DNA of 64,000 nucleotides from Cohnella sp. GbtcB17 (GCF_019091135.1 NZ_JAGXJW010000021.1:51998-115997); one strand, 5' to 3'; shown: positions 48,874-58,708, numbered from the stretch's first letter. Notes: a model not told the origin generated them from the letters alone. Numbers and translations are program-made.

Positions 48874-50424
48874 ATGCGACGCCTGTTAATCGTGGATGAT
48901 GAACGGATCGAGAGAGAGGGCTTGCGGAACCTGATTCGCAGCTGCAAGCTGGAGCTCGAGACGGTGACGGCGGAGAACGGGGAGAAGGCTCTCGAGATCG
49001 TTCGGAGCGAGCCTGTCGATATCGTGCTCACGGATATTAAGATGCCGTTCATGGACGGCCTGGAGCTGTCCGAGAAAATCAGGGAAGAAAAGCCGGACAT
49101 CGAAATCATTATTTACAGCGCTTTCAACGAGTTCGAATATGCCAGGCGGGCGCTTCGCACGAACGTAGCGAACTATCTGCTCAAGCCGATTCAGGTGCCG
49201 GAGTTCCTGTCCGCAATGCGCGAGGCGATCGCCGCCTGCGAGGAAAAAGAGGCTGGGCGCATGCGCGAGCTGCAGCTGCTGGAGGGCTACGAACGCGGAA
49301 TCGCCTACGAGCGGGAGAAGATGCTGCTGGACGCGATCAACGCGCCGCGAGGCGGCAGACTTCCGGCGCACCCGCCTTCGCCGGGCGCTCACGGGACGCT
49401 GGAAGCGATTCATCTGCTGCTCGTGGAATGCCCCAACATGTTCTTCGACATGCATAACGACGCGTTCGTCGCGATGCTTCAGGTGTGCGTGACTTATACG
49501 TTCGATTACCTGAACATCAACGAAAGTCAGAGCATCGTATTCGTCCGCCACCCGGTCCCGCTGTCCATAGGGGCGCTCCGGTCGCTGGCCGAGACGATCG
49601 CCTCCGGTGCCACCGAGCGCTTCGGCCAGAAGGTGAGCATCGTCGTCGGTGCGGCCGCCGACGGCTGGGAGCATGTGCACGAAGCCTACGGCAGTATCGA
49701 GCGGTTGCTGGAATACCGCTTTTTTATGGACGACCGGCCGATCCTGTTTTCCGAAGCGCAATTCACCGAAGCCCCCTTTAACGAGACCGAATTGAACGCG
49801 ATGGTGGACAAGCTCTACCAGTGCCTGGCGTACCAGGACGTGCAAGGGGCCAAGTACGGGATCGAGCTGCTGTTTGCCTATCTGAAGACGAAAGGGCATT
49901 TCTCGTCGCTCTATACCAAGTTCCTCTGTTCGGAGATTTTGTCCAAGGCGTTGGCGAAGGAGCACAAGAGCCGCCTGCCCGTCATGAATGAGTACCTGGA
50001 CAAAATATCCCGCTGCGCGTCTCTTCACGACCTGAAGCAGGTCATGTTCGCCATCTTCGATCTGGTGGAAGCGAGCCCCGGGTCGGCATCCAAAGCCGAG
50101 TCCACGAACAAGATCATCGAGCAGATCAAGCAGCTCGTCGGGGAAAATTACGACCAGGATCTCTCCCTGGAAGGCTTGGCGAACCAGGTGTACTTGACGC
50201 CCAGCTACTTGAGCTATCTGTTCAAGAAGGAGACCGGGCAAAGCCTGATTCGATACATTACGCAGGTGCGGATGGAGAAGGCGGCCGAGCTGCTGCGGGA
50301 TACGAACATCAAGATCGTGGATATTTGCAGTATGCTGGGGTACCGAAGCTCCAACTATTTCATCCAGTCTTTCCGGCAATATTACGGCGTCACCCCGGCC
50401 AAGTACAGGGAAGCAACTCCGTAA
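48874..50424 (+). CDS. YesN-type response regulator with AraC output domain
   Basis: 516 residues from ATG 48874 (GAAGGAG upstream). Receiver motifs are complete: LIVDDERIEREGL, VDIVLTDIKMPFMDG near residue 55, and YLLKPI. The AraC double helix-turn-helix is at about 415-516 (LEGLANQVYLTPSYLSYLFK and VDICSMLGYRSSNYFIQSFR). Directly upstream of a sugar-binding lipoprotein and two permeases. Its cognate YesM kinase is probably the one at 54147, after the permeases. It is likely to activate the mannoside transporter. Confidence 0.88.
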   Translation: MRRLLIVDDERIEREGLRNLIRSCKLELETVTAENGEKALEIVRSEPVDIVLTDIKMPFMDGLELSEKIREEKPDIEIIIYSAFNEFEYARRALRTNVANYLLKPIQVPEFLSAMREAIAACEEKEAGRMRELQLLEGYERGIAYEREKMLLDAINAPRGGRLPAHPPSPGAHGTLEAIHLLLVECPNMFFDMHNDAFVAMLQVCVTYTFDYLNINESQSIVFVRHPVPLSIGALRSLAETIASGATERFGQKVSIVVGAAADGWEHVHEAYGSIERLLEYRFFMDDRPILFSEAQFTEAPFNETELNAMVDKLYQCLAYQDVQGAKYGIELLFAYLKTKGHFSSLYTKFLCSEILSKALAKEHKSRLPVMNEYLDKISRCASLHDLKQVMFAIFDLVEASPGSASKAESTNKIIEQIKQLVGENYDQDLSLEGLANQVYLTPSYLSYLFKKETGQSLIRYITQVRMEKAAELLRDTNIKIVDICSMLGYRSSNYFIQSFRQYYGVTPAKYREATP

Positions 50425-50521
50425 AAAACCTGTTCAAATCATAAATTTGTGAGATGGAAGGCGTTTTCATGCTGCTGCTATGATGAATAGGCAAACAAGT
50501 TCATTCGATGGAGGTTGGGGC

Positions 50522-52228
50522 ATGACTACAAAAAAATGGACCCTCTTGCTCTGTTCGACGCTGCTTCTGGGCGCGACGGCTTGCAGCAACGGCGGCGGCA
50601 ACAATGGCGGCGACGGCGGCAATAGCGCGGCAAGCGATACGCCGAACGCTTCGCCAAGCGCTTCGCAGCAGGGTGCCGAATCGAGCGCGGCCGCATCCGG
50701 AGAAGATCCGTTCGGCAAGTACGCCGAGACGGTCACGGTGTCGCTGGGCAGACAAGGCGTATCCGGCAACAACCTGCCTTCCGGCGATACGCTGGAGAGC
50801 AACCAATATTTGAAGTATGTCGAGGATCGTCTCAACGTGAAGATCAAATACGATTTTTCGGTCGAGGATCTGGACGCCTACAATCAAAAGGTAACGCTGG
50901 CCATCGCGAGCAACAACATCCCGGACATCATGGTCGTCGACGAGCAGCAGTTCCAACGGATGGCCAAGGCGGGCATGCTGGCGGATCTGACCGACGTCTA
51001 CGATAAATACGCATCGCCGCTGATCAAAGAGTACTACGACTCTTATACCGGCGACCGCGTACTGAACACCGGGCGGATCGGCGGCAAGCTCTACGCGCTG
51101 CCCAACACGAATATCGACGGCAACTTCCAGCTGCTCTGGATGCGCAAGGACTGGCTCGAGCATCTGAACCTGGAGCTGCCGAAGACCGTGGACGATGTCA
51201 AGGCCATCATCCAGGCGTTCGTCCAGAAGGATCCGGACGGCAACGGTCAGGCGGATACGATCGGTCTGCTCGGCGACACGTCGATCGCGACCGACGGCGG
51301 CTTCTTCACCTTCGATCCGATCTTCAACGCCTACCATAGCTATCCGAAGAGCTGGTTCCAGGATGCCGACGGCAATGTCGTGTACGGCTCCACGACGCCG
51401 GAGACGAAGCAGGCGCTCGGCGTGCTGCGGGAGATGTACGCGCAAGGCCTGATCGACAAGGAGTTCCTGACGCGGAAATGGGAGGACAACGCCGGTCTCG
51501 TATCCAGCGGCCGCGCGGGCATCCTGTTCGCGCCATGGTTCGCCGGCTGGGCGATGTCCGACGCAGTCAAGGCGAATCCGAAGGCGGACTGGGTGCCGCT
51601 CGCGGTGCCGCTCGACGACGCCGGCAAGCGCAATATCGTCCCTTCGGTCCCTTCGGGCTCCTTCCTGGTCGTCAAGAAGCAGGCCAAAAATCCGGAAGCT
51701 GCCATCAAAATCTTGAACGTAGAGTACGAAGGCATCCGCCTGATCGACCCTGCCTCGCAGGAGCTTTATAAAGGCCTCGGCGTAGGCTGGCTGAACTATC
51801 CGCTGAACCTGCAGCTGGACTTCCAGGATTCGCTGGCACGGGACGTGCCGATCTATGACAAGGTCGTCAAAGACAAGGACAAGACCGGCCTGCCGGCACG
51901 CATCCTTCCCCGCGTCGAGTCGGTGCTGAAGAACCAGGAGAATCCGAAGCAGGACATGGCGGCTTACGCCGATTCGCTGGCCTTCTATACGGCGGCGGCG
52001 GTCACCGGCGCCAAGGAGCTGAACAAGGTGGAGCCCGCGTACTATGGCAAGACCGAGACGATGCTCAAGCGCGGCGCCAACCTGGATAAGCTGGAGAACG
52101 AGACGTTCCTGAAGATCATTACCGGCACGTCGCCGCTGGACGAATTCGACAGCTTCGTCTCCACGTGGAAGTCCATCGGCGGCAACCAAGTCGCCAAGGA
52201 GATCAAGGAGGCGCTTCAGGCAAAATAA
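50522..52228 (+). CDS. Extracellular sugar-binding lipoprotein (LplA-like)
   Basis: 568 residues from ATG 50522 with GGAGG upstream. Signal peptide with lipobox LLLGATAC (Cys near residue 21), then a Gly/Asn/Ser-rich linker and a large solute-binding fold of the Paenibacillus LplA type (VEDRLNVKIKYDFSVEDLDA, LPNTNIDGNFQLLWMRKDWL). The size exceeds the usual 420-450 residues of maltose-binding types, as normal for this subfamily. It binds an oligosaccharide, likely a mannoside by context. A hairpin follows before the permease genes. Confidence 0.88.
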   Translation: MTTKKWTLLLCSTLLLGATACSNGGGNNGGDGGNSAASDTPNASPSASQQGAESSAAASGEDPFGKYAETVTVSLGRQGVSGNNLPSGDTLESNQYLKYVEDRLNVKIKYDFSVEDLDAYNQKVTLAIASNNIPDIMVVDEQQFQRMAKAGMLADLTDVYDKYASPLIKEYYDSYTGDRVLNTGRIGGKLYALPNTNIDGNFQLLWMRKDWLEHLNLELPKTVDDVKAIIQAFVQKDPDGNGQADTIGLLGDTSIATDGGFFTFDPIFNAYHSYPKSWFQDADGNVVYGSTTPETKQALGVLREMYAQGLIDKEFLTRKWEDNAGLVSSGRAGILFAPWFAGWAMSDAVKANPKADWVPLAVPLDDAGKRNIVPSVPSGSFLVVKKQAKNPEAAIKILNVEYEGIRLIDPASQELYKGLGVGWLNYPLNLQLDFQDSLARDVPIYDKVVKDKDKTGLPARILPRVESVLKNQENPKQDMAAYADSLAFYTAAAVTGAKELNKVEPAYYGKTETMLKRGANLDKLENETFLKIITGTSPLDEFDSFVSTWKSIGGNQVAKEIKEALQAK

Positions 52229-52249
52229 TCGCGCTCGCTAAACGTGATC

Positions 52250-52287
52250 AGGGGCTGCCCGGCAAGTCAGGTCAGCCCCTTCTTAAT
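52250..52287 (+). terminator. Hairpin between binding protein and permease genes
   Basis: AGGGGCTG and CAGCCCCT are perfect inverted 8-mers separated by 15 bases and followed by TCTTAAT. It may act as a partial terminator or mRNA stabiliser that leaves more binding protein than permease. Confidence 0.6.
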
Positions 52288-52318
52288 GAACCGAATCTAG
52301 CGCATAGGTGGAGATGCA

Positions 52319-53209
52319 ATGAATAACCGATCGTTTATCCGTCACTACCATTTCATGCTGCTGCCCGGCATCGCTTTATTGCTCGTGTTCAGCGTCATTC
52401 CCATGATTGGCATCGTCATCGCCTTCCAGGATTTCCAGCCGACGCTCGGCATCTTTCGCTCGGATTGGGTAGGTTGGGAAAATTTCCAGTACATGTTCGA
52501 CTTGCCGGACAGCCGTACGATCTTCGTCAACACGCTGTCCATCGCATCCTTAAAGATTGTAGCCGGCATGGCGGTTCCGTTCGTATTCGCGTTGATGCTG
52601 CACGAAGTCATGAACATGAAGTTCAAGCGCATCGTTCAGACGATCGTTTATTTGCCTCACTTTATGTCCTGGGTCATTCTATCCGGCATTTTGGTTAATC
52701 TGCTGAGCCTGGAAGGCATCGTGAATCAGATCGTCCAGTGGTTCGGCGGCCAAGAGATCATGTTCCTGCAGAGCAATTCCTGGTTTCGGGTCATTCTGGT
52801 GGCGAGCGACGTCTGGAAGGAATTCGGCTTCAACACCATTATTTATATTGCCGCGTTGACCTCGATCAACGCGAGCCTGTACGAGGCTGCCGCGATCGAC
52901 GGCGCCAACCGCTTTCAGCGGCTTCTTCACATCACCATACCCGGCTTGCTTCCCACAATCATCCTGCTGGCGACGCTCAGCCTGGGCAACGTGCTGAACG
53001 CCGGCTTCGAGCAAATTCTGAACCTGTACAATCCCGTCGTCTACCAGTCCGGGGACATCATCGACACCTACGTCTATCGCGCGGGCTTGCTGGAGATTCA
53101 ATACGGCCTCGCTACCGCCGTCGGCTTGCTGAAGTCGGTTGTCAGCTTCCTCCTGATCGCCGTTTCTTACTTGCTTGCCGCCCGTTTTGCCAACTACCGC
53201 ATCTTCTGA
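52319..53209 (+). CDS. Sugar ABC transporter permease (LplB-like)
   Basis: 296 residues, six transmembrane helices. The EAA loop reads NASLYEAAAIDGANRFQRLL near residue 188, followed by HITIPGLLPTIILL, characteristic of CUT1-type permeases. GGTGGAG precedes ATG 52319. It pairs with the next gene, 15 bp away. No ATPase is encoded in the locus, so the multipurpose MsmX-type ATPase probably energises it. Confidence 0.9.
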   Translation: MNNRSFIRHYHFMLLPGIALLLVFSVIPMIGIVIAFQDFQPTLGIFRSDWVGWENFQYMFDLPDSRTIFVNTLSIASLKIVAGMAVPFVFALMLHEVMNMKFKRIVQTIVYLPHFMSWVILSGILVNLLSLEGIVNQIVQWFGGQEIMFLQSNSWFRVILVASDVWKEFGFNTIIYIAALTSINASLYEAAAIDGANRFQRLLHITIPGLLPTIILLATLSLGNVLNAGFEQILNLYNPVVYQSGDIIDTYVYRAGLLEIQYGLATAVGLLKSVVSFLLIAVSYLLAARFANYRIF

Positions 53210-53224
53210 CAGGAGTGACGATTC

Positions 53225-54106
53225 ATGATACGCGGAAGCAGCCGTGCCGTCGACTGGACGATCTATCTGATCTTAAGCCTGATCGCCTTTTTTTCCATCG
53301 CGCCGATTCTCAATACGCTGGCCATCTCGTTCAGCGGCAAAATTCCGGCGATGGCCGGCCAGGTTTTTTTCTGGCCGGTCGACTTTAATCTGAGCGCTTA
53401 CGAATCCATCATGCGGGACCGCAATTTTTTCATTTCCTTCGGCGTGTCGATCGAGCGGGTGCTGCTGGGGGGCGCGATCAACTTCGTGATCACGGTGCTG
53501 ATGGCCTATCCGCTGTCCAGATCAGCCAAGCTGTTTCCCGGCCGTAACGTCTACATGTGGTTCGTCATCTTCTGCATGCTCTTCAACGGCGGCTTGATCC
53601 CTTGGTACATGACGATCTACTCGCTCGGCTTGCTGGACTCCATCTGGGCGCTCGTGCTGCCCACGGCAGTGCCCGTGTTCAACGTCATCCTGCTGATGAA
53701 CTTCTTCAAGGGCATTCCGAAGGAGCTCGAAGAGGCGGCCAACATGGACGGCGCGGGTCCCTGGAAAACGCTATCCGTCATTTTTGTCCCGATCTCGCTG
53801 CCGGCATTGGCAACTGTCACCCTGTTCTCGATCGTCGGCCACTGGAACGCCTTCTTCGACGGCATGATCCTGATGCAGCACAAGGAGCATTGGCCGCTGC
53901 AAACCTACATCCAGCAGCTGATCATTAGCGTGAACTCGATCATGAATACGACCGATCCGGAAGAGATCAAGCGGCTGACCAATATGTCGAGCCAATTGCT
54001 GAACTCGGCGAAGGTTATGGTATCCATGGTTCCGATCCTGTTGATCTATCCGTTCCTCCAGAAATATTTCGTGAGCGGCATCGTGCTCGGCGCGGTAAAG
54101 GAGTAA
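53225..54106 (+). CDS. Sugar ABC transporter permease (LplC/YtcP-like)
   Basis: 293 residues, six transmembrane helices. The EAA loop is PKELEEAANMDGAGPWKTLS near residue 163. The C-terminal FLQKYFVSGIVLGAVKE is the standard ending of this permease family. ACAGGAG precedes ATG 53225. It forms the membrane heterodimer with the upstream permease; the YesM-type kinase gene starts 40 bp later and is probably cotranscribed. Confidence 0.9.
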   Translation: MIRGSSRAVDWTIYLILSLIAFFSIAPILNTLAISFSGKIPAMAGQVFFWPVDFNLSAYESIMRDRNFFISFGVSIERVLLGGAINFVITVLMAYPLSRSAKLFPGRNVYMWFVIFCMLFNGGLIPWYMTIYSLGLLDSIWALVLPTAVPVFNVILLMNFFKGIPKELEEAANMDGAGPWKTLSVIFVPISLPALATVTLFSIVGHWNAFFDGMILMQHKEHWPLQTYIQQLIISVNSIMNTTDPEEIKRLTNMSSQLLNSAKVMVSMVPILLIYPFLQKYFVSGIVLGAVKE

Positions 54107-54146
54107 GATGGAGAGACCATAAGGCGCAGGAAGGGCGGATCGACCG

Positions 54147-55847
54147 TTGCTAGCGAAGTGGGGAAAATCGATCAAACTCAGACATAAGCTGTTCATCTCC
54201 TATCTCGCCGTCACTTTGATCCCGCTCTCGATTCTTGGCGTTTACTCGTACCAGCAGTCCAAGGAAGTGCAATTGAAGCAGGCAAACGTCGTGCTGCAGG
54301 ACAATCTGGGCAAGATCGACGACAGCCTGAGCTACAAGCTGCAGCGCTTCGACGCCGCGATCGAGCTTATCAGCTACAATCCGAACTTCTCCCACATCTT
54401 CAACGAAGAATACAAGAGCTACTATACGATGTACCTCGATCTGAAGGAGATCGTAGATCCGCTTATCAATACGACGACCTCGCTCAACAGCGACATTCAG
54501 CGGATCGTCATTTACACCGAGAACAACGTGACCGAACGCTTCAATTCGATCATGCCGATCTCTGCCGTTGAGCATGCCTACTGGTACAAGGAAGCGATGG
54601 AGACGATCGACACGCGCTGGTACATCGAAGACGGAAAGGTGTTCGGCGTCCGGCGCATCTTCGGCGACATCAACTACGACAAGAAAAACCTCGTTTACGT
54701 AGAGCTTGTCCCGGAGTTTTTGCGCGACTCGCTAAATCTGCCCGATCTGCCGGAAGCCGCGTCAGTCATCGCCGACAGTCACGGCAAGGTCGTATACGCG
54801 AGCGAGCCGGCCTCGGGGCGGATGGGGGACGCCGCGGCTCTTGTCGAGCGGCGGCTGCAGGGCGCGGCCGACGACCATCCGGAATATCTCTGGCTGCATC
54901 GCGAACTGAGAGCGTCCAACTGGTCGCTGTCCCTGATGGTGCCCGACGACGCGCTCACGATCAGCCCCTGGAAGATTCTCCGGGCGACGCTTATCATCGA
55001 AGGCCTCTGCATCGTGGTCCTGCTGCTCGTCGGCTGGATTTTCTCCCGCGTGTTCGTTCGCCGCATCCAGCGCCTGAACCACAAGATGAAGCTGGTCGAG
55101 GAAGGGACGCTGACGATCAGTCTCAAGGTCCACGGAGGCGACGAGATCGGAGAGCTCGAATCGCGGTTCGGCAAGATGCTGGCCAGCATCAACCAGTTGA
55201 TCGAAGAGAGCTACAAGAGCAAGATCGTTCAGCGGGAGGCGGAGCTCAAGGCGCTTCAGGCGCAGATCAATCCGCATTTTCTGTACAATTCGCTGTCGGT
55301 TATCAACTGGAAGGCCATCGACGCGGGCGCCGAGGAGATCAGCCGGGTCGCCGGCATCCTCTCGACGTTCTACCGGACGACGCTGAATCAGGGCAACGAC
55401 CTGATCCTGATCAAGGACGAGCTGCTGAATACGAAGTCTTACCTAGAGATGCAGCTCATCATGCACGACTACAACTTCGACGTCGAATACGAGGTGGACG
55501 ACGCCCTGCTGGAGCAGCGGATGATCAAGCTCGTCCTTCAGCCGATCGTGGAGAACGCCATCGAGCACGGCATCGACCAGAAGCGCGAGGGCAGAGGCAT
55601 GCTGCGTATCCGCGGATGCACCGGGGAGAACGGCGAGACGCTCGTATTTACGGTCGAGGACAACGGGCCGGGTATGCCCGCCGGCGTCGCGGAGGACGTC
55701 CTCGTCAAGCAGTCCCGCGGCTACGGGCTTCGCAACGTTCACCAGCGAATCCAGGTGCAGTACGGGAGCCAATACGGGGTCGATGTCGCGAGCGAGCCTG
55801 GCCGGTGGACGCGGGTCAGCGTGACGATCCCGGTTCCCGAGGCGTAG
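54147..55847 (+). CDS. YesM-type sensor histidine kinase
   Basis: 566 residues from TTG 54147. Membrane helices at about 14-34 and 280-300 flank an extracellular sensor. A HAMP linker follows, then LQAQINPHFLYNSLSVINWK with the phospho-acceptor His, QPIVENAIEHGID (N box) and VEDNGPGMPAG. It is probably the partner of the response regulator at 48874 although three transporter genes separate them. It would sense extracellular sugar, possibly through contact with the binding protein. Confidence 0.87.
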   Translation: MLAKWGKSIKLRHKLFISYLAVTLIPLSILGVYSYQQSKEVQLKQANVVLQDNLGKIDDSLSYKLQRFDAAIELISYNPNFSHIFNEEYKSYYTMYLDLKEIVDPLINTTTSLNSDIQRIVIYTENNVTERFNSIMPISAVEHAYWYKEAMETIDTRWYIEDGKVFGVRRIFGDINYDKKNLVYVELVPEFLRDSLNLPDLPEAASVIADSHGKVVYASEPASGRMGDAAALVERRLQGAADDHPEYLWLHRELRASNWSLSLMVPDDALTISPWKILRATLIIEGLCIVVLLLVGWIFSRVFVRRIQRLNHKMKLVEEGTLTISLKVHGGDEIGELESRFGKMLASINQLIEESYKSKIVQREAELKALQAQINPHFLYNSLSVINWKAIDAGAEEISRVAGILSTFYRTTLNQGNDLILIKDELLNTKSYLEMQLIMHDYNFDVEYEVDDALLEQRMIKLVLQPIVENAIEHGIDQKREGRGMLRIRGCTGENGETLVFTVEDNGPGMPAGVAEDVLVKQSRGYGLRNVHQRIQVQYGSQYGVDVASEPGRWTRVSVTIPVPEA

Positions 55848-55893
55848 GAGCAGTGCGCTCCTACAAACATGTAACCTATATTAGACAGCATTT

Positions 55894-55930
55894 GGGGCGC
55901 CTTTTCCGGGGGAGTGCCCTATATTTTTTG
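55894..55930 (+). terminator. Terminator after the YesM-type kinase
   Basis: GGGGCGC and GTGCCCT pair (two G-T wobbles) and enclose a second pairing stretch CTTTTCC/GGGGGAG; TATATTTTTTG follows. It closes the transporter-kinase unit. Confidence 0.5.
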
Positions 55931-56049
55931 CCCTTATGACCTTTAAGCAGAATCCTGCCGCATATGAAGGCGTACCAACCTGTTTTTCGTGAAGGCTGCG
56001 ATTACGATGTTCGTTTATGATAGAATGAGAAAAAATGACGAGGTGCGCG

Positions 56050-56832
56050 ATGCTACCATTGCAGAGGAAGCAATTGTTGATCGATTATTTGGCCGACAAA
56101 GGCGTGGCCACCATGCGGGAGCTGAGCGATCGCTTCGGCGTGTCCGAGATGACCATCCGCCGGGATCTGAACGCGCTGGAGCAGGAGAACGTGATCCGCC
56201 GCTCCCACGGCGGCGCCGTCTACCTGGGGGCGAGAGCGGAGCCGGGACAGGACGAGCCCGAGCTCACGGACAAGCAGGCCCACAATCGGGACGTCAAGGA
56301 GCGGCTGGCGGCTTATGCCGCGCAACGGTTCGTGGGCGAAGGCGACATCGTGGCGATGGAAAACGGCACGACGGTGTCCTATATGGTCGATCGCCTCGGA
56401 GGGATGAATGAGCTGACGCTGCTCACCAACGGCCTGGATACGCTGAACCGGTTCCGGCCTTACGCCGGCGAGCGGCGGAGCGCCATCGTGTGCGGCGGCA
56501 TTCTCCGAGAAAAGTCGGGCACGTTCGTCGGCCCTTTGGCGGAAGAATTTTTCTCGCGTTATCAAGCCGATACGCTGTTCCTGTCCGCGCTCGGCTATAC
56601 GCCGGAGATCGGCTTCACCGATCCGAACCTGATGGACACGCAGGTCAAGATCGCGATGATCCGCGCAGCGCGGCGCGTGGTCATGCTGCTCGATTCCTCC
56701 AAGATCGGCAAGCGTTTTTTCGCGCCGGTCGCCGTCCTGAAGGATATCGACGTCTTCGTCACCGACGCGGGCATTTCCCGTGAAGACCGCGAACTCATCG
56801 AGAGCAGCGGTGTGGAGCTTCATATCGTATAG
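56050..56832 (+). CDS. DeoR family transcriptional repressor
   Basis: 260 residues from ATG 56050 (MLPLQRKQLLIDYLADKG is the standard DeoR start; GAGGTG upstream). ATG 56035 is also in frame. The helix-turn-helix is MRELSDRFGVSEMTIRRDLN. The C-terminal DeoRC sensor domain has GDIVAMENGTTVSYMV and MLLDSSKIGKRFF, which binds phosphorylated sugars. It is located directly before manA, a ROK kinase and GH38 copy 2. Direct AACAAAAT repeats lie in the gap after it. It is the likely repressor of mannoside metabolism. Confidence 0.88.
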   Translation: MLPLQRKQLLIDYLADKGVATMRELSDRFGVSEMTIRRDLNALEQENVIRRSHGGAVYLGARAEPGQDEPELTDKQAHNRDVKERLAAYAAQRFVGEGDIVAMENGTTVSYMVDRLGGMNELTLLTNGLDTLNRFRPYAGERRSAIVCGGILREKSGTFVGPLAEEFFSRYQADTLFLSALGYTPEIGFTDPNLMDTQVKIAMIRAARRVVMLLDSSKIGKRFFAPVAVLKDIDVFVTDAGISREDRELIESSGVELHIV

Positions 56833-56851
56833 CGTGTTATAGCGGGGTTCT

Positions 56852-56885
56852 AACAAAATCGAACAAAATGTCGCACTTTTATAAT
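56852..56885 (+). promoter_or_regulatory. manA promoter region with direct repeats
   Basis: AACAAAAT occurs at 56852-56859 and 56862-56869, 10 bp apart, just upstream of a consensus TATAAT (56880-56885). A-rich direct repeats in phase fit DeoR-family operators. Confidence 0.45.
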
Positions 56886-56944
56886 GTTCATTTGTGGTTG
56901 AATCTGATAATATATGATCAGATCACGCAAAGGAGCTGTGCAAT

Positions 56945-58696
56945 ATGCCATCACGCTACGACAAGGAGCCCTTCATCGCGATCAAGGGACGGGAAGACGA
57001 AGTATGGGCGGGCTACGAAGCGATCGGAGCCGAGCTCGGCTCCGCCATCGGCCGCCTGGGCCGGCGTCGAGCCGTCGTCGTCCTGGAGTGCTATCCCGGC
57101 GTCCGGCAGGAGGAGATCGTCGCGGGCGTTGAGCAGGCGCTCGGTGCCTTGACGGTCATCCGCGCCGAAGAAGCGGCGCTGCCTCCCGCCGAAGTCGACC
57201 GCATCGTCGCGCGCTATATGACGGATGATCGCGTGTTCGGCTACATGGCGCCTTTTCAAGTGGAAGAGTTCTACGATCGGGCGCGGATCGACGCGCTGCG
57301 CGAGCGGATCGAGGCGGTTCGGGAGGGCGTCGTCCTGATCGTCGGCTTCGGCGCATCGCTGATCGCGAACGGAGATCTGCTTATCTATGCCGACCTGGCG
57401 CGTTGGGAGATCCAGCAGCGGTACCGTTCCGGAGAGCTGGGCAGCTGGCGTTCGGCAAGCCGCGAGCGCGACATCCTGCGCCTGTACAAGCGGGGCTTTT
57501 TCTTCGAATGGCGCATGGCCGACCGGCTGAAGAAGCGGCTGCTCGGCGCGGCCGACTATTACCTGGATACGAACGTCAAGGCGTCGCCCGTCATGACGAC
57601 CCGCGAAGCGTTGTTCGACGGATTGGCCCAAGCGGCGAAGCGGCCGTTTCGCCTGGTGCCGTACTTCGATCCCGGCGTATGGGGGGGCGAGTGGCTGGAG
57701 GCGCATATCGACCTGCCCAAGCGGGAGCATCCGTATGCCTGGGGCTTCGACGGCGTGCCGGAGGAGAACAGCCTTTATTTGCGCTACGGCCCGCATCGGC
57801 TCGAGACGCCGGCGATCAACCTGGTGTTTTTCCGCGCGATCGAGCTGCTTGGCGAGAAGGTGTACGCAAGGTTCGGCGCCGAGTTCCCCATTCGCTTCGA
57901 CTTCCTGGATACGATCGGCGGCCAAAACTTAAGCCTGCAGGTGCACCCGACCGTGGAGTATATCCGCGAGCAGTTCGGCATGGCTTATACGCAGGACGAG
58001 AGCTATTACATTCTGGATGCCGCGCCTGGTGCCGAAGTGTATCTGGGACTGCGCGACGGCGTCAAGCCGGACGAGATGATGTCCGAGCTGCGCCGGGCGC
58101 AGGAGGGCGGCTATTCGTTCCCTGCGGAGAAGTATACGAATACGTTCCCGGCGAAAAAGCACGATCACTTTCTCATCCCGGCAGGGACCGTGCATTGCTC
58201 GGCCGCGGGCTGCATGGTGCTGGAGATCAGCGCGACGCCGTACATCTTCACGTTTAAGCTGTGGGACTGGGACCGGCTGGGACTGGACGGCAAGCCGCGT
58301 CCGGTGCATATCGATCATGGCGAGCGGGTCATTCGCTGGGACCGGACGACGAAGTGGACGGAGGCGCAGTGCGTCAACGTCGTCGAGCCGCTCGCGGAGG
58401 GGACCGGCTGGCGCGAGGAGCGCACGGGGCTGCATGAGCTCGAGTTCATCGAGACGCGGCGACACTGGTTCTCCGAACCGGTTCTGCACGAGAGCAACGG
58501 CAGCGTGCATATGCTCAACCTGATCGAAGGGGAGGAAGCGACCGTCGAGAGCCCGGACGGTGATTTCGAACCGTTCGTCGTTCGCTACGCCGAGACGTTT
58601 ATCGTTCCGGCATCGATTCACGCTTATACCATTCGGCCGAGCGGAGCCAGCGAAGGCAAGACGGTGGGCACGATCAAGGCTTATGTCCGGGCGTAG
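56945..58696 (+). CDS. manA: Class I mannose-6-phosphate isomerase with extra N-terminal domain
   Basis: 583 residues, nearly twice a typical Firmicute ManA (about 315). The C-terminal 360 residues are the isomerase: zinc-ligand region NLSLQVHPTVEYIREQFG near residue 325, DESYYILDAAPG, and FLIPAGTVHCSAAGCMVLEI. The N-terminal 190 residues resemble a degenerate P-loop nucleoside-kinase fold (RRAVVVLECYPGVRQEEIVA) without a Walker A lysine. The enzyme interconverts mannose 6-phosphate and fructose 6-phosphate. AAAGGAG precedes ATG 56945. First gene of manA-ROK-GH38. Confidence 0.83.
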   Translation: MPSRYDKEPFIAIKGREDEVWAGYEAIGAELGSAIGRLGRRRAVVVLECYPGVRQEEIVAGVEQALGALTVIRAEEAALPPAEVDRIVARYMTDDRVFGYMAPFQVEEFYDRARIDALRERIEAVREGVVLIVGFGASLIANGDLLIYADLARWEIQQRYRSGELGSWRSASRERDILRLYKRGFFFEWRMADRLKKRLLGAADYYLDTNVKASPVMTTREALFDGLAQAAKRPFRLVPYFDPGVWGGEWLEAHIDLPKREHPYAWGFDGVPEENSLYLRYGPHRLETPAINLVFFRAIELLGEKVYARFGAEFPIRFDFLDTIGGQNLSLQVHPTVEYIREQFGMAYTQDESYYILDAAPGAEVYLGLRDGVKPDEMMSELRRAQEGGYSFPAEKYTNTFPAKKHDHFLIPAGTVHCSAAGCMVLEISATPYIFTFKLWDWDRLGLDGKPRPVHIDHGERVIRWDRTTKWTEAQCVNVVEPLAEGTGWREERTGLHELEFIETRRHWFSEPVLHESNGSVHMLNLIEGEEATVESPDGDFEPFVVRYAETFIVPASIHAYTIRPSGASEGKTVGTIKAYVRA

Positions 58697-58708
58697 GGGG
58701 AGTCGGTC

